Assembly: GCA_964445745.1 (NCBI GenBank)
Contig: CAYULU010000015.1
Coordinates: 1 to 40,449 of the forward strand
From: UBA1443 sp964445745
GTDB lineage: Bacteria > Omnitrophota > Omnitrophia > Omnitrophales > Aquincolibacteriaceae
DNA length: 40,449 nucleotides
Direction of reading: 5' to 3'
The notes beneath the pieces were generated by a model. That model was not told the origin of the DNA, made no database searches, and was given only the letters and a program-made list of their open reading frames with translations. The position numbers were made by a program, and so were the translations under genes. Below, one piece after another: positions 1-12,400 of the stretch (position 1 is its first letter; every line of letters starts with the position of its first letter).

Positions 1-3000
1 TTTATCTGAAATGGCCAGTCTCCGAACTCGTAGGGTTTTACCGGATAATCATCCCGGACACTTAGCTTAAAAGCATCCACCATAAAACCGAGGAGCACAT
101 CGATAGGCACTTGCGGATGGGTCTCCTTGATATAAGAGGCGACCACGAGAGAGGATTTCCCCGTGCCGATCGTGTCGTAGATAAGAACGGGTTCTGATTC
201 GCCGAGTTTGAGGCGGTCGACTTGCGGCCCCAGAAAAGAGTTTAAAAATTCGGCCGCATCCGCGTTTTCGCCCAGCCACTGCCTGAACTTTTCGATAAAC
301 GCCGCAGTAAAAGACTCCGTTTTCCTGGCTTTAAAATCGGCCGCCGTTTCAGAATAAATCTCGTTTGCGGCGCTCTGTATATCTTGAATGGTCCTCGTAT
401 GAGCCGCTATCCCTTCAAGCTCATTAGCATGAGGCCCGCCAAGTGTCGGGAAGGAAAAATAAATCGATCGCGCGACCTCGCGAACCGCCTCCGGATGGGC
501 AAAATCGTTGGCCAGATGAAACAGGTTTCCATCCCTTGCAAGCGCCACCACGCGGTGATCAGGATAATGTTCCGCAATATATTTCCGGGTTGCGGGCAAA
601 CTTTCCAGGAAGTAATTCACGGCCTTAAGCGCGCGCGCATCCTTTCCGCTCAGGAAATTATCGAGATTCGGCATCAATAATTTGGCACTGCGATCGCCGT
701 CTGCTTTCATGTTTTCCAACACGCCCCAAACGATTTTTCCGAACTCTTCCGGAGTAAAGGGCCTTGGCTGCCCCGCCGCATCCACCGGGAAAAATCCCGG
801 CCCTGGGATGCCCCACTCTGAAAAACGGCCCAGCTCATCGGCCCGTAAGCGTCTCCCATTTTCAAAAGGCCGCAGCATACGCGTCAATTCCTCAACAAAT
901 CCTTCTACTATTCCTACTTGAACGGTACCGGGTACCGTGGGGACAGATTGATCCGCCCGCGTTTCCGCGCGCGCTTCGGGTCTAGTTGTAACAGCGCCTG
1001 CCGATGCATCAGCGGGGGATTCGTTGGGCGCTACACGATTTTCGCTTCGACCAGCGGCAAGCTGGTCTCTTGCGGCAAGGATGGCGGCGGCTTTTTGCGC
1101 GGGAGTAAATTGGCCTACGGCCTGAACAGGCAGTTTTTGGACCATATTCCGATAATCCGGCACACCGAGCTTCGGAGCGATTTCAGTCTTGTCCATCGCC
1201 TCCCCTGTCAGGACAATCGCTCTAGCGGCGGCCTGAACAGCCGTATCTTTCACAAGTACCGTCGGAGCCACGGTACCTTTTGCGATCAATTGCAATCCTT
1301 CGACCGCCCCTTCCGTTGTCGCGGCAGGGATCGCAAAACCGGATTGGGAAATAATATGGTAGGTTTTCTTTCCATCCCTTGTACTGACCGGATCTTTGCC
1401 GACTGTAATGCCTGCCGTTCGAGCCAGATTGGAATTGTTAAACATGCCGATCGCTTCGGAGATCGTTTTAAACTCGCCTGCAACACCTATTCCACTCAAA
1501 AGGACCTTCATTCCTGCAATAACCTCATCCGGCCCAATTTGGTCCAAACGGGCCGCAAGTGAAATTAACCGCGAAGCTGCTTCTAGATACGAAAGTTCAA
1601 AGGTGCTGGGCTGGTTCTGGAGCATGAGGGAGCGGTAGAGATGCTCGTCGGATTTTTCAGAAAGGCGCGGCGTAAGAATTCCGTAGCTGACCTCATGTTC
1701 ACGAAGGATCTCGGTGATACCGTCCGTATGGAAACCGCCGGTAACAAGGACTGCTTTTGAAATCCGGTCCTTACGCATTGCTTCATCGATTTTTTTATAA
1801 AAGACATCTTCGCGCCTCCTCGCGGCGTCATAAAATGTATAAGCAGCGTTTTGGATGTCCGTAATTTCGCGGAATTTTCCGCCTTTCGGCGCGCTGTTTT
1901 CGCTTTCCGTTGTGCTTTGCGCTTTGCCTCCCTTCGGGAGCCTATCGGGCATTGCGCTCATTTCTTTTAATCGCGTCACCATCACTTCCGGCTCAAGCCG
2001 GGCTTTTCGGGCGAGTACTTCTTCCCAGTTCTTACGGGTGAGCTCAAGATTGAGAAGTTTGCGGACCAGTTCTTCGTCGCGGAAAAGATCAAGCAGTGCT
2101 TTCTGCGAGTCGGTTTTTGCAAGTTCATCCAGGATTTTCCTGAAAAGCAGGCCGATCTCGTCAAACAGTCCCTTCGGATCCAGTTCGCTTTTGAGGATCA
2201 GGTAGCCCGCGTAAAGGCTAAAATGAGGGTAATCGTGGAAAAAAAATCCTTTGGGTCCCGCTTCCATCACCAGCTGTTCTATCAGATCCCGGGGCTGAAC
2301 CGTCCCGCCCGCGGCTCCACCCAGAGGCATGGTGACGCGCTGGTCCTGGAATGTCTCAATGGCGGTAATCAGGTTTTTTGAAACTCTTTTTTCTTTCAGG
2401 AACCGGACAACCTTTTCCTTCTCCGCGATCCCCTTCTGCATATCCAGATCTTTTTCCATCATCTGAAGAACGAGGAGCCTCGAGATCTGCGGCCAGGCGA
2501 CCTGCGCAAACAAACTTTCGAGATCCTCCCCCAGAAACCGCTTGGCATCCGCCGCGAGATTCTTCACGTACGGCATAAATTCACGGTGGCCTTTTTCAAA
2601 CTTTTGCCACTCGCGAAGAATCTTCCGGAGATCGGGTAAAAAAACGTTGGATGCCAATTTGTCAAGTCGAGCTTCAAATTCACCAAGGTACTTGTTGATG
2701 ATTGCTTCGGAACCAAAGACCGTTTTCAGCGCCTCGTAGTTCTCGCGATAAAGCTCCGCATCTTCAATGCCAACGCCGCGAGGAACGCCTGCGTTCTCCG
2801 CTCTCCGTTCCCCGTTCCCCTGTTTTTCATTTTGTTCCAAAATGAAAAGCTCTGCCCCTGTCAATTCGCCCTGTTGCGCCAAATAGTCTGCGAGTTTTTT
2901 ATTTCGTTCAGCGTCCGGGAAAAATCTCAGGTAATCAGGATTCAGGTTCTCGGAAGCACCTTCGACGAAAATCGTTTTGATCGCATAATTTTTCTCGAGG

Positions 3001-3272
3001 TACTGGAGAAGCTTTTTGATTTTCTCCTGGGCACCATAATTCGCATGGGCATTCTGGATATGAAGGATCATACGCGGGTTCAGGGAATGAGCGGCCTCGT
3101 AAACTCCATCAACCGTTGCCAATTCTGACGGAATCTGGATTTGGAAAAAAGACGGAGTCTCCCGGGTGGCTATCATCTCAATTCCCATGCCAGGATAAGC
3201 CTCCACACTCTGTGAAAACACAAAACACAGAAGGGTGACTACGCTAAGGATTTTTTTTGATGTTTTTGTCAT
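1..3272 (-). CDS. Giant secreted modular protein, paralog 2 (3' end outside the window)
   Basis: The frame is open from ATG 3272 to the left edge (1,090 codons seen, no stop). It begins with a signal peptide (MTKTSKKILSVV... ending SQSVEA). Residues about 40-520 are homologous to the N-terminal module of the giant gene just upstream: HIQNAHANYGAQEKI corresponds to QIEDAHSQLDAQENI, IFVEGA to IFIEGG, and LVTGGFHTDG to LITGGYHSEG. The paired conserved His and Glu motifs resemble the TraB/Tiki/ChaN-like superfamily (inference). After an Ala-rich stretch come the linker motifs RSENR (1035-1049) and RPEARAETR (about 957-980). The next module is helical and contains YDTIGTGKSS near residues 1034-1043, which looks like a phosphoribosyltransferase PRPP loop more than a Walker A, because the first Walker glycine is missing. 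The gene lies 155 bp after the stop of the upstream giant gene and has its own promoter. No clear Shine-Dalgarno is visible. Function unknown; probably exported. Confidence 0.85.
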   Translation of the reverse strand, partial: MTKTSKKILSVVTLLCFVFSQSVEAYPGMGIEMIATRETPSFFQIQIPSELATVDGVYEAAHSLNPRMILHIQNAHANYGAQEKIKKLLQYLEKNYAIKTIFVEGASENLNPDYLRFFPDAERNKKLADYLAQQGELTGAELFILEQNEKQGNGERRAENAGVPRGVGIEDAELYRENYEALKTVFGSEAIINKYLGEFEARLDKLASNVFLPDLRKILREWQKFEKGHREFMPYVKNLAADAKRFLGEDLESLFAQVAWPQISRLLVLQMMEKDLDMQKGIAEKEKVVRFLKEKRVSKNLITAIETFQDQRVTMPLGGAAGGTVQPRDLIEQLVMEAGPKGFFFHDYPHFSLYAGYLILKSELDPKGLFDEIGLLFRKILDELAKTDSQKALLDLFRDEELVRKLLNLELTRKNWEEVLARKARLEPEVMVTRLKEMSAMPDRLPKGGKAQSTTESENSAPKGGKFREITDIQNAAYTFYDAARRREDVFYKKIDEAMRKDRISKAVLVTGGFHTDGITEILREHEVSYGILTPRLSEKSDEHLYRSLMLQNQPSTFELSYLEAASRLISLAARLDQIGPDEVIAGMKVLLSGIGVAGEFKTISEAIGMFNNSNLARTAGITVGKDPVSTRDGKKTYHIISQSGFAIPAATTEGAVEGLQLIAKGTVAPTVLVKDTAVQAAARAIVLTGEAMDKTEIAPKLGVPDYRNMVQKLPVQAVGQFTPAQKAAAILAARDQLAAGRSENRVAPNESPADASAGAVTTRPEARAETRADQSVPTVPGTVQVGIVEGFVEELTRMLRPFENGRRLRADELGRFSEWGIPGPGFFPVDAAGQPRPFTPEEFGKIVWGVLENMKADGDRSAKLLMPNLDNFLSGKDARALKAVNYFLESLPATRKYIAEHYPDHRVVALARDGNLFHLANDFAHPEAVREVARSIYFSFPTLGGPHANELEGIAAHTRTIQDIQSAANEIYSETAADFKARKTESFTAAFIEKFRQWLGENADAAEFLNSFLGPQVDRLKLGESEPVLIYDTIGTGKSSLVVASYIKETHPQVPIDVLLGFMVDAFKLSVRDDYPVKPYEFGDWPFQI
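957..1049 (-). repeat. R-[SA]-E-x-R linker motifs in paralog 2
   Basis: RSENR is encoded at 1035-1049. RPEAR followed directly by ARAETR is encoded at about 957-980. Both sit in an Ala/Pro/Thr-rich linker between the unrecognised second module and the PRTase-like module. This is the same position, relative to module boundaries, as in the larger neighbouring protein. Confidence 0.7.
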
Positions 3273-3322
3273 AGATTGCTATATTTTACTTTTAAAAAGG
3301 TGTTTGATTTCTTCTAGAATAA

Positions 3323-3351
3323 AATATACATTACAACTTCAAAAATATCAA
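3323..3351 (-). promoter_or_regulatory. Sigma70-type promoter of the second giant gene
   Basis: The minus strand reads TTGATA (3346-3351), a 17-bp spacer, then TATATT (3323-3328). This lies in an AT-rich gap about 50 bp upstream of ATG 3272. Box matches and spacing are good, so the second giant gene is probably transcribed on its own as well as by read-through. Confidence 0.55.
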
Positions 3352-3427
3352 ACTTTTATAAGACTTTTTATTACTCTTAAGTTGTTTAAAATGAACAGGA
3401 TGCGAATATTATATTTTTTGGTACTTT

Positions 3428-6400
3428 TTAGGCCGCAGAGGAAACGGCCTGGAGAGACATCGCCTGAGTCTTCATCTTATCAATAAAAGCAAGGATTGCG
3501 CTTGCAGGTTGGATCTCCCCAGGGAGACGCTTCTCCAAAAGAGCATCAATCGCCGCAAGAAGCGCTAAAGACTTATGGCTGAGAACCACCGCGGAATCAT
3601 TATACACAAAGAGGACGCCCTTCCCCCGGCCAGCCCGCATGACCTCCGGTGCCATCCGACGCAGAGCCTCCTGGCCATTTTTCCTCATATCATAAACCAG
3701 AAGATTTTCGCTATTACGCCCCACAAAACCGCATATTCTGGCTTCCTCAACAGCAATATTAAGATTTACAGCGTGTGCGGTCTGCCGCCTTTTTCTCAGC
3801 TGTTTCAAAATATCCTTTTCGAAACGAGAGCGCTCATCCATGGAAAGACCAGGAATCACGATCTGGAATGATAAAAACCTGCTTCTCGTCATGACCTCCA
3901 TTAACGTTTCCATCACAGGATCACCCGGCGAGGGCATCTCGCCAAAAATCACTACAACCTGCTCGTGCCCCGTCTCCAGTTTTGAAGGATCCGATAATAG
4001 AAATGAGGTGGGATCTGTCACACGTTTCGGAGCAGACGACAGACTGTCATTCGCGTAAACTGTCGGAATCAAAAAACCCAGAACTCTTAAAAGCTCCGTT
4101 TTCCCCATCGTTAAGACACTCGCAGAGCGGAATACTCCCTCTGCCGCGTCAACCGCAACTCGCTGCTCAGCGCGAAGATTTTCAGCCAATCGGTTCTCCG
4201 AGAGCCGGGCAAGCACAAGGAGCTTGTCATTCTGTTTTGAGCCAGAAACCACTTTCTGAATACTACGATCCATTTCATCTGGTAATGGCTCCGAGTTTTT
4301 TTCCGCAGCATTCATCTGCGCGCGAGTTTCAGACCTGGGGGCAACCTCTGTTTCCAACCATACTGAAACCCGCCAATCCTCCGATCGTATCCGGTAATTC
4401 CGGATCAGGCCCCGTTGTTTCTGACGCAACAGAAAATTCTCGTAAAAACGCGTTAGCTTCAAAGTTTCATCGAGGCTGTTTTTTTCATCAATCTTCCATG
4501 ATGCGAACGGAATCTTTTCTTTTCGCAAAAAATCAAAATATGTTTCCATCATCAATGTCCCGCGCCCAACCACACCATCACTGCGGCTGGCGATTTGCTT
4601 GAGGCTCGAGCCGTTTTCATCCCGATAGCTCAAAAGATAACCAGAAATCTTTTGATCCCCGTCAAAAAGAACCCAGAGGTTCCCGTGGTCGCGACCTTCG
4701 CGCGCAAACAATCTATCAAGTCGAAATTCCCATCTTTTAATAAAGTTTCCCAAGGTATCTCGTTCGTCCCTATATTCGCTTTCACGAAAAGCCTCTTCTT
4801 CGATCTGGGCTATTTGCTCCGCAACCTGTCGCACCTGGTCTTTATCTAGATTAAGCCGGGTAATGTCCACCAACCGCCCGAGACGGTCCTTTGGCAGTTC
4901 CAGAGTCGATTCAGAACCCAATGAACCCAGTTTCTTTTCTGGAGTATCAGTCTGGGACCGAACTTCAGCCCTGGCAAAACCGGGTGTGTTAAACCACACC
5001 ATCACTCGCCAGTGATCCGTATCGATCCGATAGGTCTCGATCAGACCCAGTTTTTTTTGTTTCTCAAGAAAGTTTGAGTAAAAATACGCGAGTTTTCCTG
5101 TCCCTTCCGAGGTGCGTTTTTCATCTATTTTCCACGAAATAAAAGGGCTCTTTTCTTTCCGGAGAAAATCAAAAAATGAATCCATCATCCACGTTCCCCG
5201 TCCGACGACCCCATCGTTCAAGCTGGCAATCTCTTTAAGCACAGCACCATTTTCATCCCGGTATCCGAAGAGATAGCCTGAAACCTTTTGATCCCCGTCG
5301 ACAAGGATCCAAAAGTTCCAGTTCTGCCAGCTCCGTTCAGGAAGTAATTCCCCAAGGTAAACGTCCCATTTTTTAACAAGATCGTCTAGCGTCTCTTTTT
5401 TGTCTCTGTACCCGCTGTCATGAAACGCCTCTAATTCCACCCTGGCAACAGACTCCGCTACCTGTCGCACCTGGTCTTTATTGAGATCAAGCCGGGTAAT
5501 ATCCACCAACCGCCCGAGACGGCTGTCCGTCCCAAGAATAAATTCTTCCGGAATTTCCATGACCGGAAAACGCTGTTCGGAACGAACCGGGGCAACCGGA
5601 GAAGCTTCTCCTGAAAAATGAAATGCATCAGAAGCATCACTTTTTACTCTTTTTGTCTCAGGGGAAATTTCGGCTTCCTTTATCGATACATAATTCTCTG
5701 GCGAATCCCCGGACACTCCGACGATGTACTCAGCAAACGGTCGAAAAACAGCTTCGGGAACCCCCGCTGCAACTTTTTCATCATAAATACCCAAGCGAAC
5801 TTTCCACGGACGCAACGAGCCGGAATCTACCTCCGGGATTCGATAGAAAACTTCGGCGGAAACAGGCGCCGATTCAAATTCACCGCGTCGGACAGTTTGT
5901 CGGACATAAATCGTCTGCCCTCCCGTATTCATCTTGCGAATCAAGCCCGGCTCCGCCTTACGTTGACCTCCCCGGACCCCCTGAGCCTCCCATGAAACCG
6001 GAGCCTGGACACGTGTCACCGCGACAAACGGATCTCCTGATTGACCTTGTTTCGCTCTCTGGGCAGATTGAGCCAGCGCCTGTCGGATATGCGAAGCCTG
6101 AACATCTCCGGCAAATGAGTTGAGGATTTCGCCTCCGGCTCTGCTTTCAGCGTCACGAATTTCAAGCGTCTTGAGAAATATCTCATAAAGCGGAAGTGCT
6201 CCCCGGGGTGGGATTCGGATCAGGGTCGGCACTCCATTTTCCCCGACAAAAACTTCTGCGGTTTGTCCGGTATATTCCTTGGGAACCCTGTAAGATTGTG
6301 AATACTCGACTTCCCGAATTTCCTCTTCAGCCGATTCCGCGTGATACTTCGTTATATTGATAACACCTTGTCTCTCCCCGGCTTGAACGCGAATCCCCCG

Positions 6401-9400
6401 GATCCAGAAACTTCCTAATTCGTCGGCCAGTTGCCGAAGCGATGTATTGATCTTCAGGTGTGATTCCAGATATTCCGAAATATATCCTTTTCGGTCTTTT
6501 CGTACGAAGATCTTTAATTCCTCCGGCTCCTGCTCTCCCGCAAAACTGAAACGGCTGGGGACACCGTTCCTCTCCACCCAAACCTCACAGAGTTCCCCGC
6601 CCTTATGCCCAAATTCATAATTCCCCGTCACTCTCCCCGAAGGCAGTTTCTTCCGAGCTATGGAAATATGCCCGGACGAAGGTGTTTGGGAGTAGATCCG
6701 GTAGCTCCCGATACGCCCCCCTAGTTCCTCCAGATTTCGACGGGTCAGATCACTCCCGATTTTAAGGATCGTCCGGTCCGAAGCCAGAATGGTTTTGATC
6801 ATTTTGGATTCGATGCCATCCTCGTGAAACATCTGTACGGGTAGCCACATCATCGCCTGGGGGAACCACGCCCATTCGAGATCAAAACGCTGATTCTTGA
6901 GAAGCGCATTTCCAAAGACAGTCGCCGGGCATTCTTCATTTTGTCTCCACTCACTGTCAGGATCAGGCGGGACTATTTCGTCAAAATAAACGACCCCTTC
7001 CTTGTTAAAACGATGGGCCGTTCTCAGTCCTTGGGACAATTGAATGATCGCCTGAGAGGGATCCCGGTTCCACGCGGCACGGAAAATCTTTTGGTAAAAT
7101 AACGGTTCCAGATTGAAGCGGCGTGAATACGCACCTTCCACCACTGGCTCGGGGAGAGAAACCAGCACTTTATGAATATTAGATTCGACAGCCTCGCCTA
7201 AAATTCTGCCCAGATGATCCGAAAGTGCCTGCCTTTTATCCACGAACAGCCTTGTCTCACGTCCGCCACTCTCCCGTTCATGGGTTGTTTGTACCCGAAG
7301 CTCTGACCGGGACACACCTTGTTCTTTTTTTTGAGCCTGAACCGACGGGAAATTCAGAAGATCCGGTGGGTTGGAATAATATTCCGTCAACATTTTTTGG
7401 GCTTTTTGAACATAGCTTCGCACCTGCTCGTGCTCCACCGTCCCGGGAAGTGAAGCCAGTAACTGGGTCGTCAGTCCCTGCTGAATTTTCTTTTCAATGA
7501 ACCGTTGGGAAACGTTTTCCACATCAAGAAGTCCCTTGACCTGTTGAACGTTAGCGGACGACCACTTTCTCGGATAACCCGGACGCATCTCACCTTGTAA
7601 AATTGCATTTTTGATCCGGTTCCACGGGGAGGATCGGGCTGTCAATAAAATATCCAGTTCATTGAGAAAATACCCCCAAAAACCTGACCTTAACGCTATA
7701 AAAATCAGATCGATCTGTTCGAGAAATGGAAGCACCCCCCCTTTATCGTATTTTTGAACCAGCGAAACAGCATATACAAATTTCTTGAAAATATTCGTGG
7801 CGTGGTCCTTCATCCCCACCGCGAGATACCGATAAAAGAGATGACGGAAGAGGTCGAGCGATTCAGTCGCATGGTTCAGACTCCGTTCCCGCAGGGCCAA
7901 ATCCAGTTCTTCTTCAGCTTTTTTCCAAGCCGTAAAAGATTTCGGTAAAAGAACCTGATAGCGTTTCATCACGCCCATTTTCATGCGGGCGGCAAGACGC
8001 TCGCGTAGACGCCTCACTTCGATCATCTTTGCGTCTTCGATATCAAAGAAGTCGAGATTGATCCGTATCCGGGCCTGTTCAACTACCTCATACTGATCCT
8101 CAGTATCCAGAGAAGAATCACTAATCTTCTGACTATACGTATCCAGCCAGGATTGTCCCACATTCAGCCAGGTCGCAAGCGCCGCCACATCTTCCGGATT
8201 TTCCGGATCAAGGCTTTCAAGATATTCTGAAGAAAAATTAAATGCCGCCGAAAGACGCTCATTATGCAAAACCCGGATAATATTACGGTCAGGATCTCCA
8301 ATCATAAAAGGCACAGGAGAGTCGAGCTCCACAACAATGCTGTTTCTTTTGAAATTGCCAATCCGGCGTTCCAGAAACTCAAAACCCGGCCGCCCCGCCT
8401 GGGCTTCCCAGCGCTCCAGTGCTGCCCGAATTAATGCCGCATGAGAACTTTTCCGTCTGTCAGAAAGCTTATTCCGCTCCAGGATACCGTCCCGAACCGC
8501 CCGATATTTCTTCTCAGCTTCCGGACTGGCAAATAAAATCGCCTTATCATAAAGTCTGAGAGTGCTCTCAGCGCGAGCATGATAAGAAACTCCTTCCCGG
8601 GCAATCTGGAGAGAGGGTTTTGTGCTTATAATAAGGTCGTAAATCGGACTAAGAAGAATTTCCGGATTTTGAGTCAAAAAAACAAGAATGAGACCATAAA
8701 AGTCGATGGAGGCCTGTTCCCCTAACCCTCTCAAAGCAATCTGGCTGACTCGGGGAACCATGGACAGGTCAGAATCTTGTCTTGCATCGAGCGCCTGCTT
8801 CAAAGCCACGGGGCCTCCGGTCTTTAATATCCCTTTTGCCCACGTCAAAAATGCTCCCGTTCCGTCAAAATCTTGTGACAATTTCTCGAAAAAGAGCCGA
8901 TAAAGGGGCCCATAAAATGTTTTTTCGTAAATGCGAGGATTTGCCAGAATATCAGCGAGCGCCACACGCCTTCCTGTTCGTTGACCAATGGATTCCACCA
9001 AGGCGTCAAGGTAGCTCCACAATTCATCCGCCGTCCGAACTCTGGAATGAGCTAACCAATGAAAATAAATTTTTCCAAAGACATTCCAAAGGAAAAAGTC
9101 GTGCATCATCCATTGAAAACGGGTCAGGCTCGTCCGCCCCGCCATCACAAAATTCCAACCACTTGCCATCATCCCCCCGTACCGCAGTTCAGAACGGGCG
9201 GTCTCTTTATTTTTTTGAAACGGCATGGCGGTCACCTTAATATAATAACCGTTATCCTGGAGCTTAAGTTCAGCCCCCGGTTGGAAATCCCGGAGCATGT
9301 CCGGAAAAAACTCACGAACATCAACGTGAATTCTTCCCTGCGTACTTATCTTTCTTGGGAACCTGCGCGAGCCGAGCAACCGTAGCTGACGCCGTCCTTG

Positions 9401-12400
9401 CAATGTTAACATCATCGCAAGTCTTTCTTCGTCAGATGGATCCTGGATCTTTTCAGGTAACCAAATTTCAATCGTGCCCGGTTCTCCGGTAACAACAAGC
9501 ATCACTGTCTCTCCGGCCAGGTTTCGCCACTTCTTCCAGTCCACCGGTAGGCTGAGACGAAAATCGGAATCCAGCTTAATCCTCACCTCGGCCCGTTCTT
9601 CCGAAAAAACATCTTCTTCATCTATCAACCCATCCGGGAAAATTCTGGCCCTCGAATTTTCATTCAGGACGTTTTCAATAATTCCCAAACCGGGATGTCC
9701 CCATAACATTTGGAGCTGGTCCACCGTGAGGTACCATAAACTCGATCCTGATTCCGGAAGCCAGTGATCATTTAAAAGACGGATCCCAACTCGACGGGTC
9801 CTGTCTTTTTCCAGAAATTGTTCCACTAAATAATGCAGTAAAATGTCAGCCGCTCCGACCGATAAAAACTCCTCTTTAACATTAAAAATTCGGAGCCGGT
9901 TTTCTTTCCCGTCAAAAACCATTATTCCGATCAGCTGTCCCTGACCACTCTCCCAAAGCCTGACCTCCCAGCTACCCTGAAGTCTTTGAGCCCGGGTCAA
10001 ATGAAATTCATGTTGTCTGAACGGGGTCTTCACAAAAAAAGTATCGGGGGTTACTTTCACAATCCGGATTTCCTGCGTATGGACCATTGCGTTCCACTTG
10101 GCAAGCAACTGAAGCCTCAAGGGAAGGTCCGGATCGGAGGTTCTTGTTTCAGACCGAGCCATCAATTCATTCTTGGGGCCAGAATCTTTCGATTCATCAT
10201 CAGGAATCGGCCAGGGCATGGACGGGAAAATCTGATACTGAACCAGACAGCGAAGCAATTCGGCAACGCCCCAGGCCTGGGAACGACTGCCACCAGAATT
10301 TTGGTGCAGAGTTTCCTGTCCCGGCTCTCCCCCATCAAAAAGTCCTGGCAGAGATCCCACTGAGCTTTCAAGGAAATAGATGAGTAACGGACTGGTCAGG
10401 GTTTTTATTTCTGTCCGAATAACATGCTCAGGGATTGCTTCGTGCCGCCGCACCTGAACCAAGGCATCAATGTAAGGGCCCAGGAGCCATGGATGAACGC
10501 TTCCTTGATGATTATTTCGATCATCTCCCTTGTGGCGCGCCTGATAATTCGAATCGCGAGGTGACAACGTCCGGAGCCCGTAAGGGGTCAGAAGATCCCG
10601 ATTCACCGCTTCCAAAACAACTCTTTGCCTTTCAGGCGAGAGAAGGTCTCCCCCATGGCTCACCGCAAAGATCATATTGGGACGGAGGGCCCCTTGATGC
10701 GGATCTCCCTCAATCACATCAAAGATTGGCGAGGCATTAAGATCCTGCTCCGAACTTTTATTCCAAAACTTTGCGTTAAATGAAACACGAACAAGGTCTG
10801 CCAAATTCGCGTATTGACCCGCTCGGAGCAGATTCCCTTGTTCACGCTCCACCTGCGCCAAAAATCTTAGATTGGAATACCAAAGGGCGTTGATCTCTAC
10901 CGCTTTTCCGTTGCGCGGCGTCACAGGCCCTTCGCGGGTTCCAACATCCATCCAGCTTGCCTGCGGTGGGCTGACAATTAAACCATCCTGATCCATCCTG
11001 ATTCGATGCTCGTCACCCTTTAGCCGATAACTCGTGCCGAACATGTATCCATCAATGATTCGCTCCATAAGCGGAATCATTTCAACGACAAAATCTTTAT
11101 CCTGAGACATCCGTTGATATTTTTTGACCGCCTGGATAAGCCACAGGGGCCCGTCCACTGAGTTGTAATCAAACGTTTTCGGATCCTGATCAATAAAAAT
11201 CCGGTTGGGAAGCAATCCGTTTTGCTCATATCTCACAAAATTCCGGATTGCATTTTTTGCCTCTTCCCACCGGGAGGTAACGAGCAATAATCCCGGGAGT
11301 GAAATGAAGCTGTTTCGCCCCCATTGTTGAAGTATCCAGTCACGATTGGCGGCCCAAATTTCAGTGCCCCGGTTTTTGTCCCGGCGAACAAAAGATTCGG
11401 CCGCTACCCATAAAAGCGGGAGAGCAAGATCTTTTTTCCCTGACTCGCTCACCGTGGCTCCGGTCGCCTGAACCCGTTTAAAGTTCAGATAGGGCGCCAT
11501 GTCAATTCGGTAGCGCTGAGCATAATTCGTGTCTTCGGGCATCGGGATACGGTAATCCCATCTGGCTTTTAGAATCTTTTTACCATTTTCCCCTATCTGC
11601 TCTGAAACGACTTTAACCGGCTCCGGATCTAACCACAGGTCGCCGAGTGTCAGCCCAAGAAAACGGGCACTTCCGGAAGAGAACCGCTCCGGTTTTAACC
11701 CCCAGTCCAAGCTGTCCAAAAGATCCACCGAAGCGGCAAACCTGGGATCATCATGCGTGCTTAAGCGTTTCCAGTTGCCATCCAGAACAACAAATCCCAT
11801 CGCCTCAAGACGCGTCCCCTTTTCCTCAAAAGCTTCGGCAAAAGGAAGGGCGTTAAATTCCCGAAACACTTCAAGCAATTTTTCCGGATAACGGTCCCCG
11901 GGCAAAGTCCCGGTATCCCCGCCAAGTTGTCCGGGGAATCGATACGAAAAATGAAGCGCATCATTACGTGCCCCATCAAAACCAAAAGCCAGCCAATGCC
12001 TGAAAGGATCCAGTTTGTAACGGAAATCCTCCTGCTGGAGCCCCTCCCAATTCCAAAGAGCCAGATCTGTCCAGCTTTCATAAACGTCCTTTCTGACCAC
12101 CCCCGGATTCTGTAATTCCACGTCCCTAAAGTAACGATCTTTATGTTTCCAGACCCCAACGCTGTCTTTGGCCTGAAACATCGGCATGTCAAAGAGGACT
12201 TTACCTCCTGCTTTTTGAACGTCTTCGATCGCTTGGTGGAACTGTTCGTAAGCCACCCACTGGGCAAACTTGTGCAACTCCACAAGTCGAAGGATCTCGG
12301 TTCCGTGGCTCCGCCAAAGTTGATTCATGGAGTCTTCCGTCCACTGATACGCAGGCTTGTCCGTCAGGGAATGAATCGCCATAAATTCGGCATAGTCATC

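Noticed and set aside
1..250. Walker A P-loop ATPase in the second giant protein
   Set aside because: The sequence is DTIGTGKSS; the first Gly of GxxxxGKS is Asp, so a PRPP-binding loop fits better.
918..1562. 214-codon plus-strand frame
   Set aside because: It is antisense to the second giant gene, which is open throughout and homologous to its neighbour. The composition (many Arg, Cys, Ser) looks like shadow sequence.
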